From Amphibalanus amphitrite (taxonomy: Eukaryota; Arthropoda; Thecostraca; Balanomorpha; Balanidae): a stretch of 64,000 nt of DNA. Position 1 is the stretch's first letter, and every line of letters starts with the position of its first letter. This document shows positions 10,887-20,895 of the stretch, piece by piece. The position numbers and the translations under genes are program-made. The DNA is taken from positions 186,001 through 250,000 of the forward strand of contig NW_024881534.1 of NCBI RefSeq assembly GCF_019059575.1, written 5' to 3'. Below the pieces are notes generated by a model that saw nothing but the letters and a program-made list of their open reading frames with translations, did no database searches and was not told where the DNA came from.

Positions 10887-11530
10887 GAAACCAGTATAAC
10901 GCCTTTTGGGGCGACTAACGGAGCGAGCGAGAGGGTGGGCCTTGCACGTGCGAAATTGCGAGGGGGTACCTCCAACTGACTTGTGCACGGCACCCTACTA
11001 ACCGGTCTCTAGCGACGTGCCAAGTTTGGGCACAATCGGCCCAGCCGTTCTCGAGATCTGGAAGCGGCACCCTGCACGTGCGCACGTGCAAAATGGGTCC
11101 CAACTGACTTGTGCACGGCATCCTACTAACCGGTCCCTAACTGTGTACATACCAAATTTGAGCGCAATCGGTCGAGCCGTTCTCGAGATCTGGAAACGAC
11201 CCCTGAACGTGCGCACGCGCAGCAGCACCCCAACTCTGGCACATGGATATGCAGTGCCAAGTAGGTGCCTACCTACATGCCAACTTTCAGCGCAATCGGC
11301 CAAGTAGTTACCGAGATATTGCAACAATTACAAAACGGACACCTCTTCTTTTTGCACGTGGCACGTGCATAAAGGGTCGCCCACATGCATCAGGAATAGT
11401 CCAATACTTGGTAGAAGGAATGAAGCTACGCTACAAAAATTACCGCGTGTAAATCGGTCAAGTGGTTGCTGAGATATAAGCCTCGCAAAAGCCTCGAAAG
11501 GCTACGCTCGCTTCGCTCGCTCCGTAATGA
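10887..11530. repeat. Modular repeat with inverted ends, unit 2
   Basis: This is a tandem relative of the unit at 10312-10867 with the same bounding inverted motifs and the same module order. It has one extra internal module (about 11000-11200), which accounts for its greater length. Confidence 0.6.
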
Positions 11531-12229
11531 CACTTCGTCAATGCCTGCATGTAAACAAATCACGTGCCAATTTTTTACTTTTGAAATTTTAGAAAAATTT
11601 TGAAAATTTTGAGCACTGCATATGAATGAAATTTTAACGCCATGTTGACGCTATTCACTAAATTTGTTTTCATAATTATAGTCTGGTAAACCTAAGAAAG
11701 AACGGAGTTAAAGCGCCTGAATCACTTTGCACGGGTTTTGATCACTTGAAATGTATGGTTCGGAGAAATTTGTGTGAAAAAGTTGCGACAGAAAATATAT
11801 GCTCTCACAATATAAATGCACATGCATCAACGACCGCAGCACTTTAAATCCATTCTTTCATAGGTTCGCCAGAGCCAGACTATACCTAATTATAGATGCA
11901 AGAAAAATAATTATTACTTTCGCATATTGTAAGAAATGTTTTTTATAATATATCTAATTGCTTAAATATTGTATTAATAAAAAACATGAAGATGAGACGA
12001 AATATTTGTTTATGACGCCATATTTGTAGACAGCCAGCCAGCGCTGACATTTCTCATCAGCCAAATGTACCTATACAGTTCCGTCAGCCAGAAGCGGTGG
12101 ACGGAGCCTATTTCGGCTGACAACAGCACAACAGCTGAATGTGAACACTGAACAGGCCTTATGACGGCAGTGACTCAAACCAATTAAAATGCCGGTGCAG
12201 CGTCGAACAACGTCGTCTCGTCAGTGTGT
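11531..12229. other. Unassigned AT-rich sequence
   Basis: No gene or repeat boundary recognised. The segment is AT-rich with homopolymer runs. Confidence 0.45.
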
Positions 12230-12266
12230 GCGGTAAATGGGCCCGTCCATGACCATTGGCCTGCGT

Positions 12267-13939
12267 CAGGGGCGGATCCAGGAAAACTCCAAGGGGAGGG
12301 TCATGAATCGAAGTGGTGCCCCTACCTATACCCAAAATTAAAAACTCAACGGATTTCGTCCACTTTATTTTGGTGGTGCCCCCATTTTCAGTTTTTTTTT
12401 TCTTTTCTTTTTTTATTTTTAGTCAGTATCTTAACTCTAAGCCACAACCACATTTACCAATTGTAAGCAAGTATATATGAATGTGCTATGTGTATATATG
12501 TTGTGGACGCTGAGTAGTGAGTACTTACCAGGAACGTTATCAGGTAAGCAAATCGTCAGTCCGACGAACTTGACCCTGGCGTCTAAAGGGTCTGTCCTTG
12601 ACACTTCAGGCTTGTCAGGGGCACCAAAGTCCTTCCAGGGACACCACAAACCTGTCAGGGGCACCTACGGCCTTGTAGGGGCGCCACAGGCCCGCCAGGG
12701 GCACCACAGGCCTGCCAGGAAGCAGGGGCACCACAGGTCTAGCAAGTATACACGACAGGCCTGTCAGGGGCACAACGGGCCTGTTGGCCCCATGAGCACC
12801 CCTAGGGGCAGGGGCACCACAGTCCTTCCAGGGGCACCGCAGGCCTGTGAGGGGCACCAGCGGCCTAGCAGGGGCACCAGTCAACACAGGCCTGCCAGGA
12901 GCACCACAGACCTGCCAGGGGCACCAGAGGCCTGCCAGGAGCACCACCGACCTCGAAGGGGTAACTTGGGCCTGTCAGGGTCCAGGGGCACCACGGGCCT
13001 GTCGAGAGGCACTTCAGGGTTTTCAGGGGCACCAAAGTCCTCTCCGGGCGCAGGGGTAGCAGGGGCACCAGAGGCCTGCCAGGGGCACTGCAGGCCTAGC
13101 AAGGGCACCACTGGTCTATCAGGGGCACCACGAGCCTGTCATAGCCAGGCATCTCAGGCTTGTCAAGGCCCAGGGGCACCACAGGTCTGTGAGGGGCACC
13201 AGCGACCTAGCAGGGGCACCAGTCAACACAGGTCTGCCAGGGGCGCCACAGACCTGCCAGGGGCACCACAGACCTGCCAGGGGCACCAGAGGTCTGCCAG
13301 GGACACCACCGGCCTCGCAGAGGCACCTTGGGCCTGTCAGGGACACCACGGGCCTGCCGAGGGGCACTTCAGACTTTTCAGGGGCACCAGTCCTCTCCGG
13401 GCGCTGGGGTACCAGCGGCCTAGCAAGGGCACCAGAGGCCTGCCAGGGGCACCAGCGGCCTAGCAAGGGCACCAGAGGCCTGCCAGGGGCACCACAGGCC
13501 TAACAAGGGCACCACGGGCCTGTCAGGGGCACCTCAGGCTTGTCAGGGCCCAGGGGCACCACAGTCCTTCCAGGGGCATTACAAGCCTGTCAGGGGCACC
13601 AGAGGCCTAGCAAGGGCACCACAGGCCTGCCATGGACACCACAGGCCTGCCAGGGGCACCACCGGCCTTGCAGGGGCGCCTCAGGCCTGTCAGGGGCACC
13701 ACGTGCCTGCCGGGGACACTTCAGGCTTGTCAGGGGCGTTACAGTCCTGTCAGGGCCCAGGGGCACCAGGCCCGTGGTGTCCCTTCTAGGCCGGTGGTGC
13801 CCCTGGCGGTCCTGTGGTGCCCCTGTCAGGACTGTGATACCCCTGATAGGCCGGTGGTGCCCCTGGCAGGTCTTTGGGCCCCCGGGCCTCAAGGGGGGGC
13901 CATGACCCATGTGACCCCCCCCCCTTGGATCCGCCCCTG
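12267..13939. mobile_element. hAT-type element carrying a minisatellite
   Basis: The ends are CAGGGGCGGATCCA and its inverted complement. The flanks are a perfect 8-bp duplication, GCCTGCGT, at 12259-12266 and 13940-13947. Both features are diagnostic of hAT. The 1673-bp interior has no transposase and is mostly a GC-rich tandem repeat (about 12597-13880). Confidence 0.9.
12597..13880. repeat. About 30-bp minisatellite with an inverted tail
   Basis: Units resemble GGGGCACCACAGGCCTGCCA plus about ten bases, repeated some forty times with substitutions. From about 13769 the orientation flips and the array reads as the reverse complement (GGTGGTGCCCCTGGC). Because the unit is a multiple of three and lacks stop codons, long frames stay open on both strands and translate to GAPQACQGH-like repeats. 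There is no independent sign of translation. Confidence 0.85.
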
Positions 13940-14369
13940 GCCTGCGTTGTCACTGGACCAGACGTTTCTGTGACAAGTGAGACAGCCATCCACGGCGATG
14001 ACCGGTCATGACCACTGGTCATGCGCTGCCAGCGTTCCCATTCAGTGGCCCTTGTTGGGGAGCATCCAACACACTACCACAAATTTGGCGGCTCTCATCG
14101 TTGTAATGAATATCGAACGGCTCACAACATTTGTCGACGCCTCTCTAAGACGTCGACGACCTCTCTAAGCCCTAGAATATAATTCAGCCTGTCACGTACC
14201 TGCACGGTGAACATGTTCAAAAAGAGGTTCGGTCAGTAGCGACACGAGTGTCGTAACTCGCTATAGAAGTTATAATACCAATTGAAATCCATTGGAGTCT
14301 ATTTCAATAGCAAACAGTTTGGGGATATTCAGAATAGATGACTATCTGTACCTAACTTCTGTGGCTGAT

Positions 14370-14998
14370 GTGAGACCTCTCCACGGACTCCATCGAGCCA
14401 GAGAGCGCTGCACAGCGGTACACCGCGGGGGGCCAGGGGACTTCCCCTATAGCTGACAGAATAAACACCCGCAGAGGCGACGCGACGGTAGCACAGGCGA
14501 CGGGCTTGTGGCGCACTTGTTCCGGAGCACAGTTTACTCAGTTTTATAGCAGATATGCTGAATGATCTGTGGAGGAAATAATTATTTGCACACATTTCCT
14601 GGTCCGGCAGGTGCTCTTGACACACAGTCGCAGCTTTATGTATCAGCTATCAGCAAACCTTGAGGACGAAAACGAGTTGTCATACCATCCATCAAAAGGG
14701 CGCACACGGGCCCGTGCACTCCCCCCCATTCGAATTGGGGGGCCCATTTCAGGCGGCCAGGCGGCCTCAAATGGGTAGCAGTGTAGCTGTCGGGTGGTGT
14801 AACTGCTCGGCTCGCCTCTGTCTAGCGATAGCGATATCAACAGACCTGACGTCGGTTCCGAGCGTGAATCAGAGGAGTTCACAGCGTCTCAGACTGTGGA
14901 GGGCTCCATTCCTGCAGCCACCGTCGTACCGGTGAAGTACGCTGTTTGGGTGTTACTGTACAGTGAGTGGTGAGAGGAGTGGCAGTTATCTAAAAAAG
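14370..14998 (+). promoter_or_regulatory. Upstream region and 5' exon of coiled-coil gene copy 2
   Basis: This is the counterpart of 4970-6725 without the CACTG element. Similarity runs up to a splice donor AAAAAAG|GTGAGA (14998/14999), and the paired acceptor TTTTCAG|GGA is at 15278/15279. A short palindrome around CCATTCGAATTGG (near 14733) and a GC-rich stretch are present here but not in copy 1. Confidence 0.5.
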
Positions 14999-15466
14999 GT
15001 GAGAAATTTGATAGAGACTGTGTCCTAATGTATATACATACTATGCCTGTGCTTTATGTCTATACCTACAGCGTCCCCTAGCGCTCCACGGTATACGAAA
15101 CTAATGGCTAGAAGCATAACAGTAAGGATAAGTATACCTACGGATGGTAATCAAAGCCGAGTTTGCTGATTACCCATTCATATGTTCTACCATATGCTGA
15201 TTCATGTTAGGTATCTATGGTTCTACATATATATGGTTCGACTATTGTCGCATTTCTCATCTTTTTATTTGTTTTCAGGGACCGATTCACTTTTCAAGGC
15301 TACCTAACACTAGATCTTGCAGTTCAGTAGCTATATTGTTTATTTTTAAAAACACGTCCATTTCGCTGCGACCATGGGTAATGGAAAGAGTAAAGAAAAA
15401 GCAGAAGCGGACAAGCAGATCGCAATAGCAAAAGCAAAGACCCGTGAGCATGAAATCAGCCTAGAG

Positions 15467-15588
15467 TAGATAGGCATGCGCGCCATTTCGATATTCTGTA
15501 TTCGGAATTCAGTGAATGTTGGACATATCTAGTCCTGCGGACGAGACAGAAACAATGTTACAGAGGGAAGGCACTGCATACATGTCTA
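15467..15588 (-). repeat. 3' LTR of the gypsy-like element
   Basis: 122 bp, the same by eye as 20774-20895. It lies directly after the purine-rich tract in element orientation. Confidence 0.85.
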
Positions 15589-15874
15589 TCTCCCCCCAGT
15601 CTTTGCCGGCCGGGAACAAAGACTTACATAGATTGGCATAGATTGAAGGGTGCCGTAACGAAACGACGCCGAAAGGCCAAACGACGGGTCGCATTCACGG
15701 GAGCGCGAACAAACAAATAGCCCAGGGGGCAACAAAACACAGCTTCTAGGCAACCAGAACGAGTGGACCGGCTGGAAAACGAGCCGGGACAACGATCAAA
15801 CACTAAACGCGGAACATATCCGAACATCGCAAACAACTGCCGAGTTTGACAATGATAGGGAGTCAGTGGCACAG

Positions 15875-18800
15875 TCAGCGCGTGAAATTGGGGTCGCGAT
15901 AGCGGATCGGCATTTGGCGCGGGCGATCACTGCGACGGGGACGGTCGGGTTCAGTATCTCTCAGCGGCTGCGAGCCTGGCGCGGCAGGGGGCGGCATGGC
16001 CGGCGGCGACGGCGTGGCATGACCGGGCGACAACGCATGCGGGGACACGCGATGTGGTGGTGAAGTCGACATGGACGGTGACGGCGTCACACACTGTGGG
16101 GACACAAGGGGCGGCGACGCATCTCGCTCGCGCGGGGATAACACCACAGGCGGCGATGGCGCGGGTGGACGCGGTGTCGGGGGCCTGCCACGGGGCGCCC
16201 GCGGCGGCGTCGCCGGCATCTGGCCGACCACTGGAGTCGGAGAGCCGGGGGGTTGCGCCGCAGGTGGAGAAGTGGGTGGCGTCAGTCCAGAGTTCGCGTG
16301 CGACTGTGACACGCGTGTTGGATGTCGGCGGAAGTCGTCGAGCAGTTCGTCCATTCGGGTGTGCTGACGACGAGCCGGAACAACCGGAGTGTATTTGCGC
16401 AGGAACTGCCTGTTGCGCAATGTCATTCGGCCGCTGCCGTCGACCCGGACCATGTACTGGTTATGTTGTCGCACCTCCACGACGCGGCCAGTTTTGTCCC
16501 ACTTCCTGGGATATCGTCCGATTTGGTTTTGGAGGCGGACGGCATCACCGACGGTCAGTGGAGGTAGTCGCCTCGTATGTGCGGACCAGCGTTCGTGGTC
16601 CCGCATGTGGCGGTTCCGGAGTGCCTCCTCACGAGCACTCAGGGTTTCGCGCCACGTGGGATGAGGACGGTACTGACCGGGGGGTATCGGGATGAAGTCT
16701 CGCACCGGACGACCGAACACGCATTGGGCCGGCGACAGCCCTGTCGTGGGGTCGGGAGTGTTGCGGTAGTTCAGCATGGCGCGCTGGAAGCGTCGCACGT
16801 TCAGTTCCCCGTTGTCACCTGTGTTGCCTTCGATCATGCGTTTGACGGTTTTGACGCCAACCTCAGCGCGACAGTTCGCGTGTGGGAATGCCACAGAGGA
16901 GCGGCGGTGACGAACACCGTAGTCGGCCAGAAACGCCTGTGTCTCGTGGGCAGTGAACTCCGGCCCGCCATCGCTCGTCAGCTCCTCAGCGATGCCAAAT
17001 GTGCTGAAGACGCGGTAGAGACAGTCTCGGAGGCCTGCGCTGCCATCTTGTGCTCTCTCAACGATTGGCCAGTTAGAATAACGATCAACGATGACGAGGT
17101 ACGTACGGCCGCAGTGTGTAAAGTAGTCCGCGCATAGTTGCTGGAACGGGTACTCTGGGTAACTGATGTCCTCGGGTGGGGCCCATGGCTGCGATGGGGC
17201 GTTCCGGTTGCACGTGTGGCATCGTTCACGGGCGCGCCGAATAGCTGACGTGATGCCGGGCCAGTACACGCTTACGGCCGCGCGCGCGAGCATCATGCCG
17301 ATCCCTTGGTGCGCACCGTGGAGACTCTGGAGCACCTCCTCGCGGAGGCTGGGTGGGATGACGATTCGCTGATCATACAGGATGATGCCGTCGCTGGTGT
17401 ATAGGCCATCACGGAGCGAATGATACTCTCGGAGCTCCTCAGGCATCTCGTGGCGGTGGGCTGGTAGCCCTCCCTCGATCAGTTCGAGAAGTCGCATCAT
17501 CGACGGATCGCCTGCCGTTGCGTCCCTCACGCGGTCCCAGGTGACAGACCGGATCGTGGTGATGGCGGCTGCCGCTACCTCGCCAGCATCGTCGACGGTG
17601 ACGTCGTCGGAGAGGCTTATGCCGATGGGAGCGCCGGTTGGGTACCGGGACGCGATGTCGGGAACGCGGTTCTTGACTCCGGGGAGATAGCTGATGTCGA
17701 ATCTGAACCGGAGGGTCTTTTCCTTGAGATTACGGAGACGGGCGTTGGGCAGGTCGACCAGTGATCGGTCCCCGAAAATCTTCACGAGGGGTTTGTGGTC
17801 AACAACGACCGTGAGGTCGCTGCAGCCGAGCACGAAGAAGCGCGTTTTCTCGAGGGCGTCGGCCACTGCCAGCGCCTCGCCCTCGACCGGGGCGTACCGA
17901 GATTCAGCGCCGGATGTAAAGCGGCTTCCCACCAGCGTGGTCTTCCAGCCCTCAGCGCAGCAGAGTGGTGACCGACCGGCGCATGTGCAGTATTTCTGGA
18001 GTAACCAGAAACCGATACCAGTACGGGACCAGTCGGTGGCCAGGACGGTTGGGCGATCTGTCTCGAAGATCTGGACACCCTTCGTGACCTCCTCGACGAT
18101 GGTCCGTTTCGACATGTCGAACAGTGCCTGGAGTTCATCCGTCCACGTGAACTTGCCGGGCTTCAGGAGTTCCCGGAACGGCAGCATGGCATCCGCCATG
18201 GCGAATGCGTAGGCGACGTGATTGACGACCCCGAACCACGCGCGGACGTCTGTCAGGTTCCTGGGAGTGGGGAACTCGGTGATGCTCTGAAGGAAGGCAT
18301 GAGACGGGCGGACTGTGTCAGGCGTGATTTCAAACCCAGCGAATTCCGCTGTCTTCTGGGCGAAGACAAACTTCTCGCTGTTCAGCGTGATGCCGGAACG
18401 GCCACACATGTCCAGCCATTCCACAGTGCGCCAGAACACCTCCTCGATGCTGTCTCCCCAGAGAAGGGTGTCGTCGATGCATTTCGTGTAGCAGTCGTGT
18501 GACAGGTTTGCCGCCATCACGATCTCGTCATAGCGGCGCGTGTACCCGTCACCGCTGGAGATGTAGCCCTGGGGTGCCGCGCAGTAACGGTATCGGCCCC
18601 AAGGGGTCAGGAAAGTGGTGAGGTGTCGATCTTCCTCGTGTAGGGGCACCGAATGGTAGCCATTCCAGGCGTCCAGTATCGTCTTGTAGGTCGACCTCGG
18701 CACAGACCGGGCTTGGTGGAAGGGACTTGGGGTATGATGCGTCTCTCTTGCGGCGCAGCGGTTCAGGGGCTGAAGGTCGACGCAACGGCGAGGGCTTCCC

Positions 18801-20716
18801 GACTTCTTGGAGACGACGACCATCCGGTGGCACCAGGTCACCGGCTCACCAATCGGTACGGGCTCGATGACCCCCAGCTGCACGTCGCGATCCAGGGCGG
18901 CCTTGACCTCCGTCTGCCAGTGCAGTGGTACTGGGATAGCCTTGTGGTGGGCCACTGGCTCGGCGTCAGGTCTGAGCATGATGCGCAGGGGTGGACCGTC
19001 CATCGGCGTGAGTGGCTGATGTTCACAGGTGTTGAACGTGCTCGCAGAGTAATAGTCGGCCAGCCACTGACGCAGGGCGTCGACGTTGCTCTCCGTTGCC
19101 GGCATAGGTAGCTCTGTTGGCTTAGGCGGAGGCGTCTGACGGCGAGGACAGGAACATGCGTTGTACTCGTCGATGCCGATCCCATCCGCGGAGATAGACG
19201 CGAGCCCGACAGCGGGGAAAGCGGCGTCGATCATGCCGAGGTCACGACAGGCATCTCGACTGAGGTACATGGTGTCGCAGTTCGGCGTGATGTACACGAA
19301 CTGTCGAGTCTCCCGCCGAATGCCGTCGCGGTGGCCGGATATACGTAGGATCAACGCTCCGCGGATGTCGATGGGATCGCCGTTTGCTGCGTGCATCCTC
19401 AGGGACGTCGGGACGAGGTCAGCCTCCGTGACGCCAAGGCGTCGCATGAGAGAGATGCCCGCCAGACAGCTCTGACAGCCTGTGTCGGCGATGACTTCCT
19501 GAGTGATGGTGGCCTGGCTGACCGTGCACTGGAGGCCCAGGGCGCCGTAATCGGCCGGTTGGAGCGAGAGGTCCAGTTTAATCGACGGCTGGGGCTGGCT
19601 GGGTTGCTGACACCAGCTCTGGGTGATGTCGTCGTACATGTGGTGCCGCATGGCTGCGGCGGTGCATGAAGCTACCGTGTCGTGCGTTGAGTCTCTGAGG
19701 CTACAGAGAGCGTCACTGGGAGCGTCATCATCGCCCTCCGGATGTGTAGTCGCGATACCGGCTGCCTGTCGCTGCAGGCAGGCCTCGGTGAAGTGGCCCC
19801 GGCGTCTGCAATGACGGCACTGGCTGCGGTAGGCGGGACAGGATTTAGCGCGAACCGCGACAGAGGCTTTTACGCCATGACCTGTCCGACGACAATATTG
19901 GCAGACGTCGGCCGGTCCTGCGACTGAACTCTGTTGACGGCCAGCATCGCCAGCTGATACTCGCCGCTCCTGCTCGCCGATGCTCGCTTTCGCTCGCCGG
20001 TACTGGCTGCGGGCGGCGGCCACACCTTGAGACTGACCCAGCGTCTGAGCGGATCGCTTACCAGCCTCTTTTGCTTCGACGAAACGAATGGTCTCTTCCA
20101 GGGGGATCGGTGTCTGGCCTTGGGCGAGGAGGTCCAGTTGAATATCCCTGTCCGCTAGCCCCCTGGCGAGCGTATCGCGTGTGACTTCATCCTGGTAGCT
20201 GACGACCCGTCCGCATTCGCAGGTGACGTGAAACTTACAGACAGCCGCCTGCCCGCGAAGACGAGCGGCGAACGCCCTGACCGGCTCTTCGTGCTCCTGC
20301 GTCATGTTGTGGAGCTGGACGCGAGCCACTGCGAGGTTTTCCTCGCGGACGGCGAGACTTCGCATTGCGGCCAAGACAGTCTGTTCGTCCTTGGATGAGA
20401 GGGAGCCCCCCGAGAATCTGGTGAGGTCCCTGCGGAGGCCTTCGTCGCAGCATTCAAGCAGCTGGATGACGCAGTCTGTATCGGTGAGTCCGGTGGCTTT
20501 CTTGTACTCCGTCCATCGGCTGGTGAAATACTCCCAGTCCTCGCTGGATCCGGCAGCTGTCACGCGCGGTCTGGTGACCTTTTCGGCAGTAATGCTCACT
20601 GTAGGCCGGGTATGGGCCTCGGACTGGTGCATTTGAAGAAGTTGTACGACCACGATAGGTGCGGTATCTGCAGCGACGACGTATTCACAGCCGCTGAATG
20701 GGCAGGCTGTTGCCAT
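15875..20716 (-). CDS. Gag-Pol polyprotein of the gypsy-like retrotransposon (about 1613 aa)
   Basis: The first ATG in good context is at 20716 (ACCATGG). The frame is open further to a TTG at 20755, but that is not a credible start. Order of domains: Gag with two Cys/His motifs (about residues 272-315), aspartic protease with DTG (about 411), reverse transcriptase with CIDD at about 746-749 in place of the usual YxDD, RNase H (ATDWSRTGIGFW), and integrase with a zinc-binding segment ending CHTC. The integrase catalytic residues fit D in CADYF, D in TSDGGPEF and the following E. A Pro-rich C-terminal tail of some 150 residues follows. The protease-RT-RNaseH-integrase order is that of Ty3/gypsy. 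Gag and Pol share one frame with no frameshift. No envelope gene. The frame has no stops or shifts. Confidence 0.92.
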   Translation of the reverse strand: MATACPFSGCEYVVAADTAPIVVVQLLQMHQSEAHTRPTVSITAEKVTRPRVTAAGSSEDWEYFTSRWTEYKKATGLTDTDCVIQLLECCDEGLRRDLTRFSGGSLSSKDEQTVLAAMRSLAVREENLAVARVQLHNMTQEHEEPVRAFAARLRGQAAVCKFHVTCECGRVVSYQDEVTRDTLARGLADRDIQLDLLAQGQTPIPLEETIRFVEAKEAGKRSAQTLGQSQGVAAARSQYRRAKASIGEQERRVSAGDAGRQQSSVAGPADVCQYCRRTGHGVKASVAVRAKSCPAYRSQCRHCRRRGHFTEACLQRQAAGIATTHPEGDDDAPSDALCSLRDSTHDTVASCTAAAMRHHMYDDITQSWCQQPSQPQPSIKLDLSLQPADYGALGLQCTVSQATITQEVIADTGCQSCLAGISLMRRLGVTEADLVPTSLRMHAANGDPIDIRGALILRISGHRDGIRRETRQFVYITPNCDTMYLSRDACRDLGMIDAAFPAVGLASISADGIGIDEYNACSCPRRQTPPPKPTELPMPATESNVDALRQWLADYYSASTFNTCEHQPLTPMDGPPLRIMLRPDAEPVAHHKAIPVPLHWQTEVKAALDRDVQLGVIEPVPIGEPVTWCHRMVVVSKKSGSPRRCVDLQPLNRCAARETHHTPSPFHQARSVPRSTYKTILDAWNGYHSVPLHEEDRHLTTFLTPWGRYRYCAAPQGYISSGDGYTRRYDEIVMAANLSHDCYTKCIDDTLLWGDSIEEVFWRTVEWLDMCGRSGITLNSEKFVFAQKTAEFAGFEITPDTVRPSHAFLQSITEFPTPRNLTDVRAWFGVVNHVAYAFAMADAMLPFRELLKPGKFTWTDELQALFDMSKRTIVEEVTKGVQIFETDRPTVLATDWSRTGIGFWLLQKYCTCAGRSPLCCAEGWKTTLVGSRFTSGAESRYAPVEGEALAVADALEKTRFFVLGCSDLTVVVDHKPLVKIFGDRSLVDLPNARLRNLKEKTLRFRFDISYLPGVKNRVPDIASRYPTGAPIGISLSDDVTVDDAGEVAAAAITTIRSVTWDRVRDATAGDPSMMRLLELIEGGLPAHRHEMPEELREYHSLRDGLYTSDGIILYDQRIVIPPSLREEVLQSLHGAHQGIGMMLARAAVSVYWPGITSAIRRARERCHTCNRNAPSQPWAPPEDISYPEYPFQQLCADYFTHCGRTYLVIVDRYSNWPIVERAQDGSAGLRDCLYRVFSTFGIAEELTSDGGPEFTAHETQAFLADYGVRHRRSSVAFPHANCRAEVGVKTVKRMIEGNTGDNGELNVRRFQRAMLNYRNTPDPTTGLSPAQCVFGRPVRDFIPIPPGQYRPHPTWRETLSAREEALRNRHMRDHERWSAHTRRLPPLTVGDAVRLQNQIGRYPRKWDKTGRVVEVRQHNQYMVRVDGSGRMTLRNRQFLRKYTPVVPARRQHTRMDELLDDFRRHPTRVSQSHANSGLTPPTSPPAAQPPGSPTPVVGQMPATPPRAPRGRPPTPRPPAPSPPVVLSPRERDASPPLVSPQCVTPSPSMSTSPPHRVSPHALSPGHATPSPPAMPPPAAPGSQPLRDTEPDRPRRSDRPRQMPIRYRDPNFTR

Positions 20717-20759
20717 GGTTCGAGGCTCGGGTTTCGACGTTATGCTTGATTGCAAATTA

Positions 20760-20773
20760 AGATATGTCCAACA
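20760..20773 (-). promoter_or_regulatory. Primer-binding site complementary to the element's own LTR
   Basis: In element orientation TGTTGGACATATCT directly follows the 5' LTR. It is a perfect 14-nt complement of a segment inside the LTR (20824-20837 and 15517-15530). I see no convincing tRNA 3'-end match. This is the arrangement known from Tf1/sushi-type elements, where the 5' end of the transcript folds back to prime reverse transcription. Confidence 0.7.
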
Positions 20774-20895
20774 TAGATAGGCATGCGCGCCATTTCGATA
20801 TTCTGTATTCGGAATTCAGTGAATGTTGGACATATCTAGTCCTGCGGACGAGACAGAAACAATGTTACAGAGGGAAGGCACTGCATACATGTCTA
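20774..20895 (-). repeat. 5' LTR of the gypsy-like element
   Basis: 122-bp repeat ending (plus strand) CATGTCTA directly at the resumed host gene. It contains the self-complementary 14-mer at 20824-20837. Confidence 0.85.

Larger units (their letters stand above)
12230..14115. repeat. Dispersed repeat, copy 1, split by a hAT element
   Basis: The sequence at 12230-12266 plus 13948-14115 resembles 22060-22258 in the same orientation (for example the shared GATGACCGGTCATGACC and CAGTGGCCCTTG). The 12267-13939 element interrupts it. No coding potential was seen and the element class is unknown. The two copies flank the disrupted coiled-coil gene copy 2 on either side. Confidence 0.55.
15467..20895 (-). 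mobile_element. Complete Ty3/gypsy-like LTR retrotransposon
   Basis: Two apparently identical 122-bp direct repeats (15467-15588, 20774-20895) flank a single long minus-strand frame. The target is the coiled-coil gene, with TAGAG duplicated at 15462-15466 and 20896-20900 (or AGAG if the LTR is one base longer). In minus orientation a purine run (GGGGGGAG, complement of 15589-15597) abuts the 3' LTR. The LTR tips are TAGA..TCTA, not the usual TG..CA. Identical LTRs and an intact frame point to recent insertion. Confidence 0.9.

Noticed and set aside
12477-13463. A 328-codon collagen-like or secreted repeat protein
   Set aside because: The frame is open because the minisatellite unit is a multiple of three; other frames and the opposite strand are equally open, and the array lies inside a non-autonomous transposon.
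16054-17137. Plus-strand frames of about 190-210 codons
   Set aside because: They lie antisense to the retrotransposon polyprotein, whose domains are unmistakable.
20717-20755. N-terminal extension of the polyprotein to 20755
   Set aside because: The first codon there is TTG; the first ATG, in good context, is at 20716.
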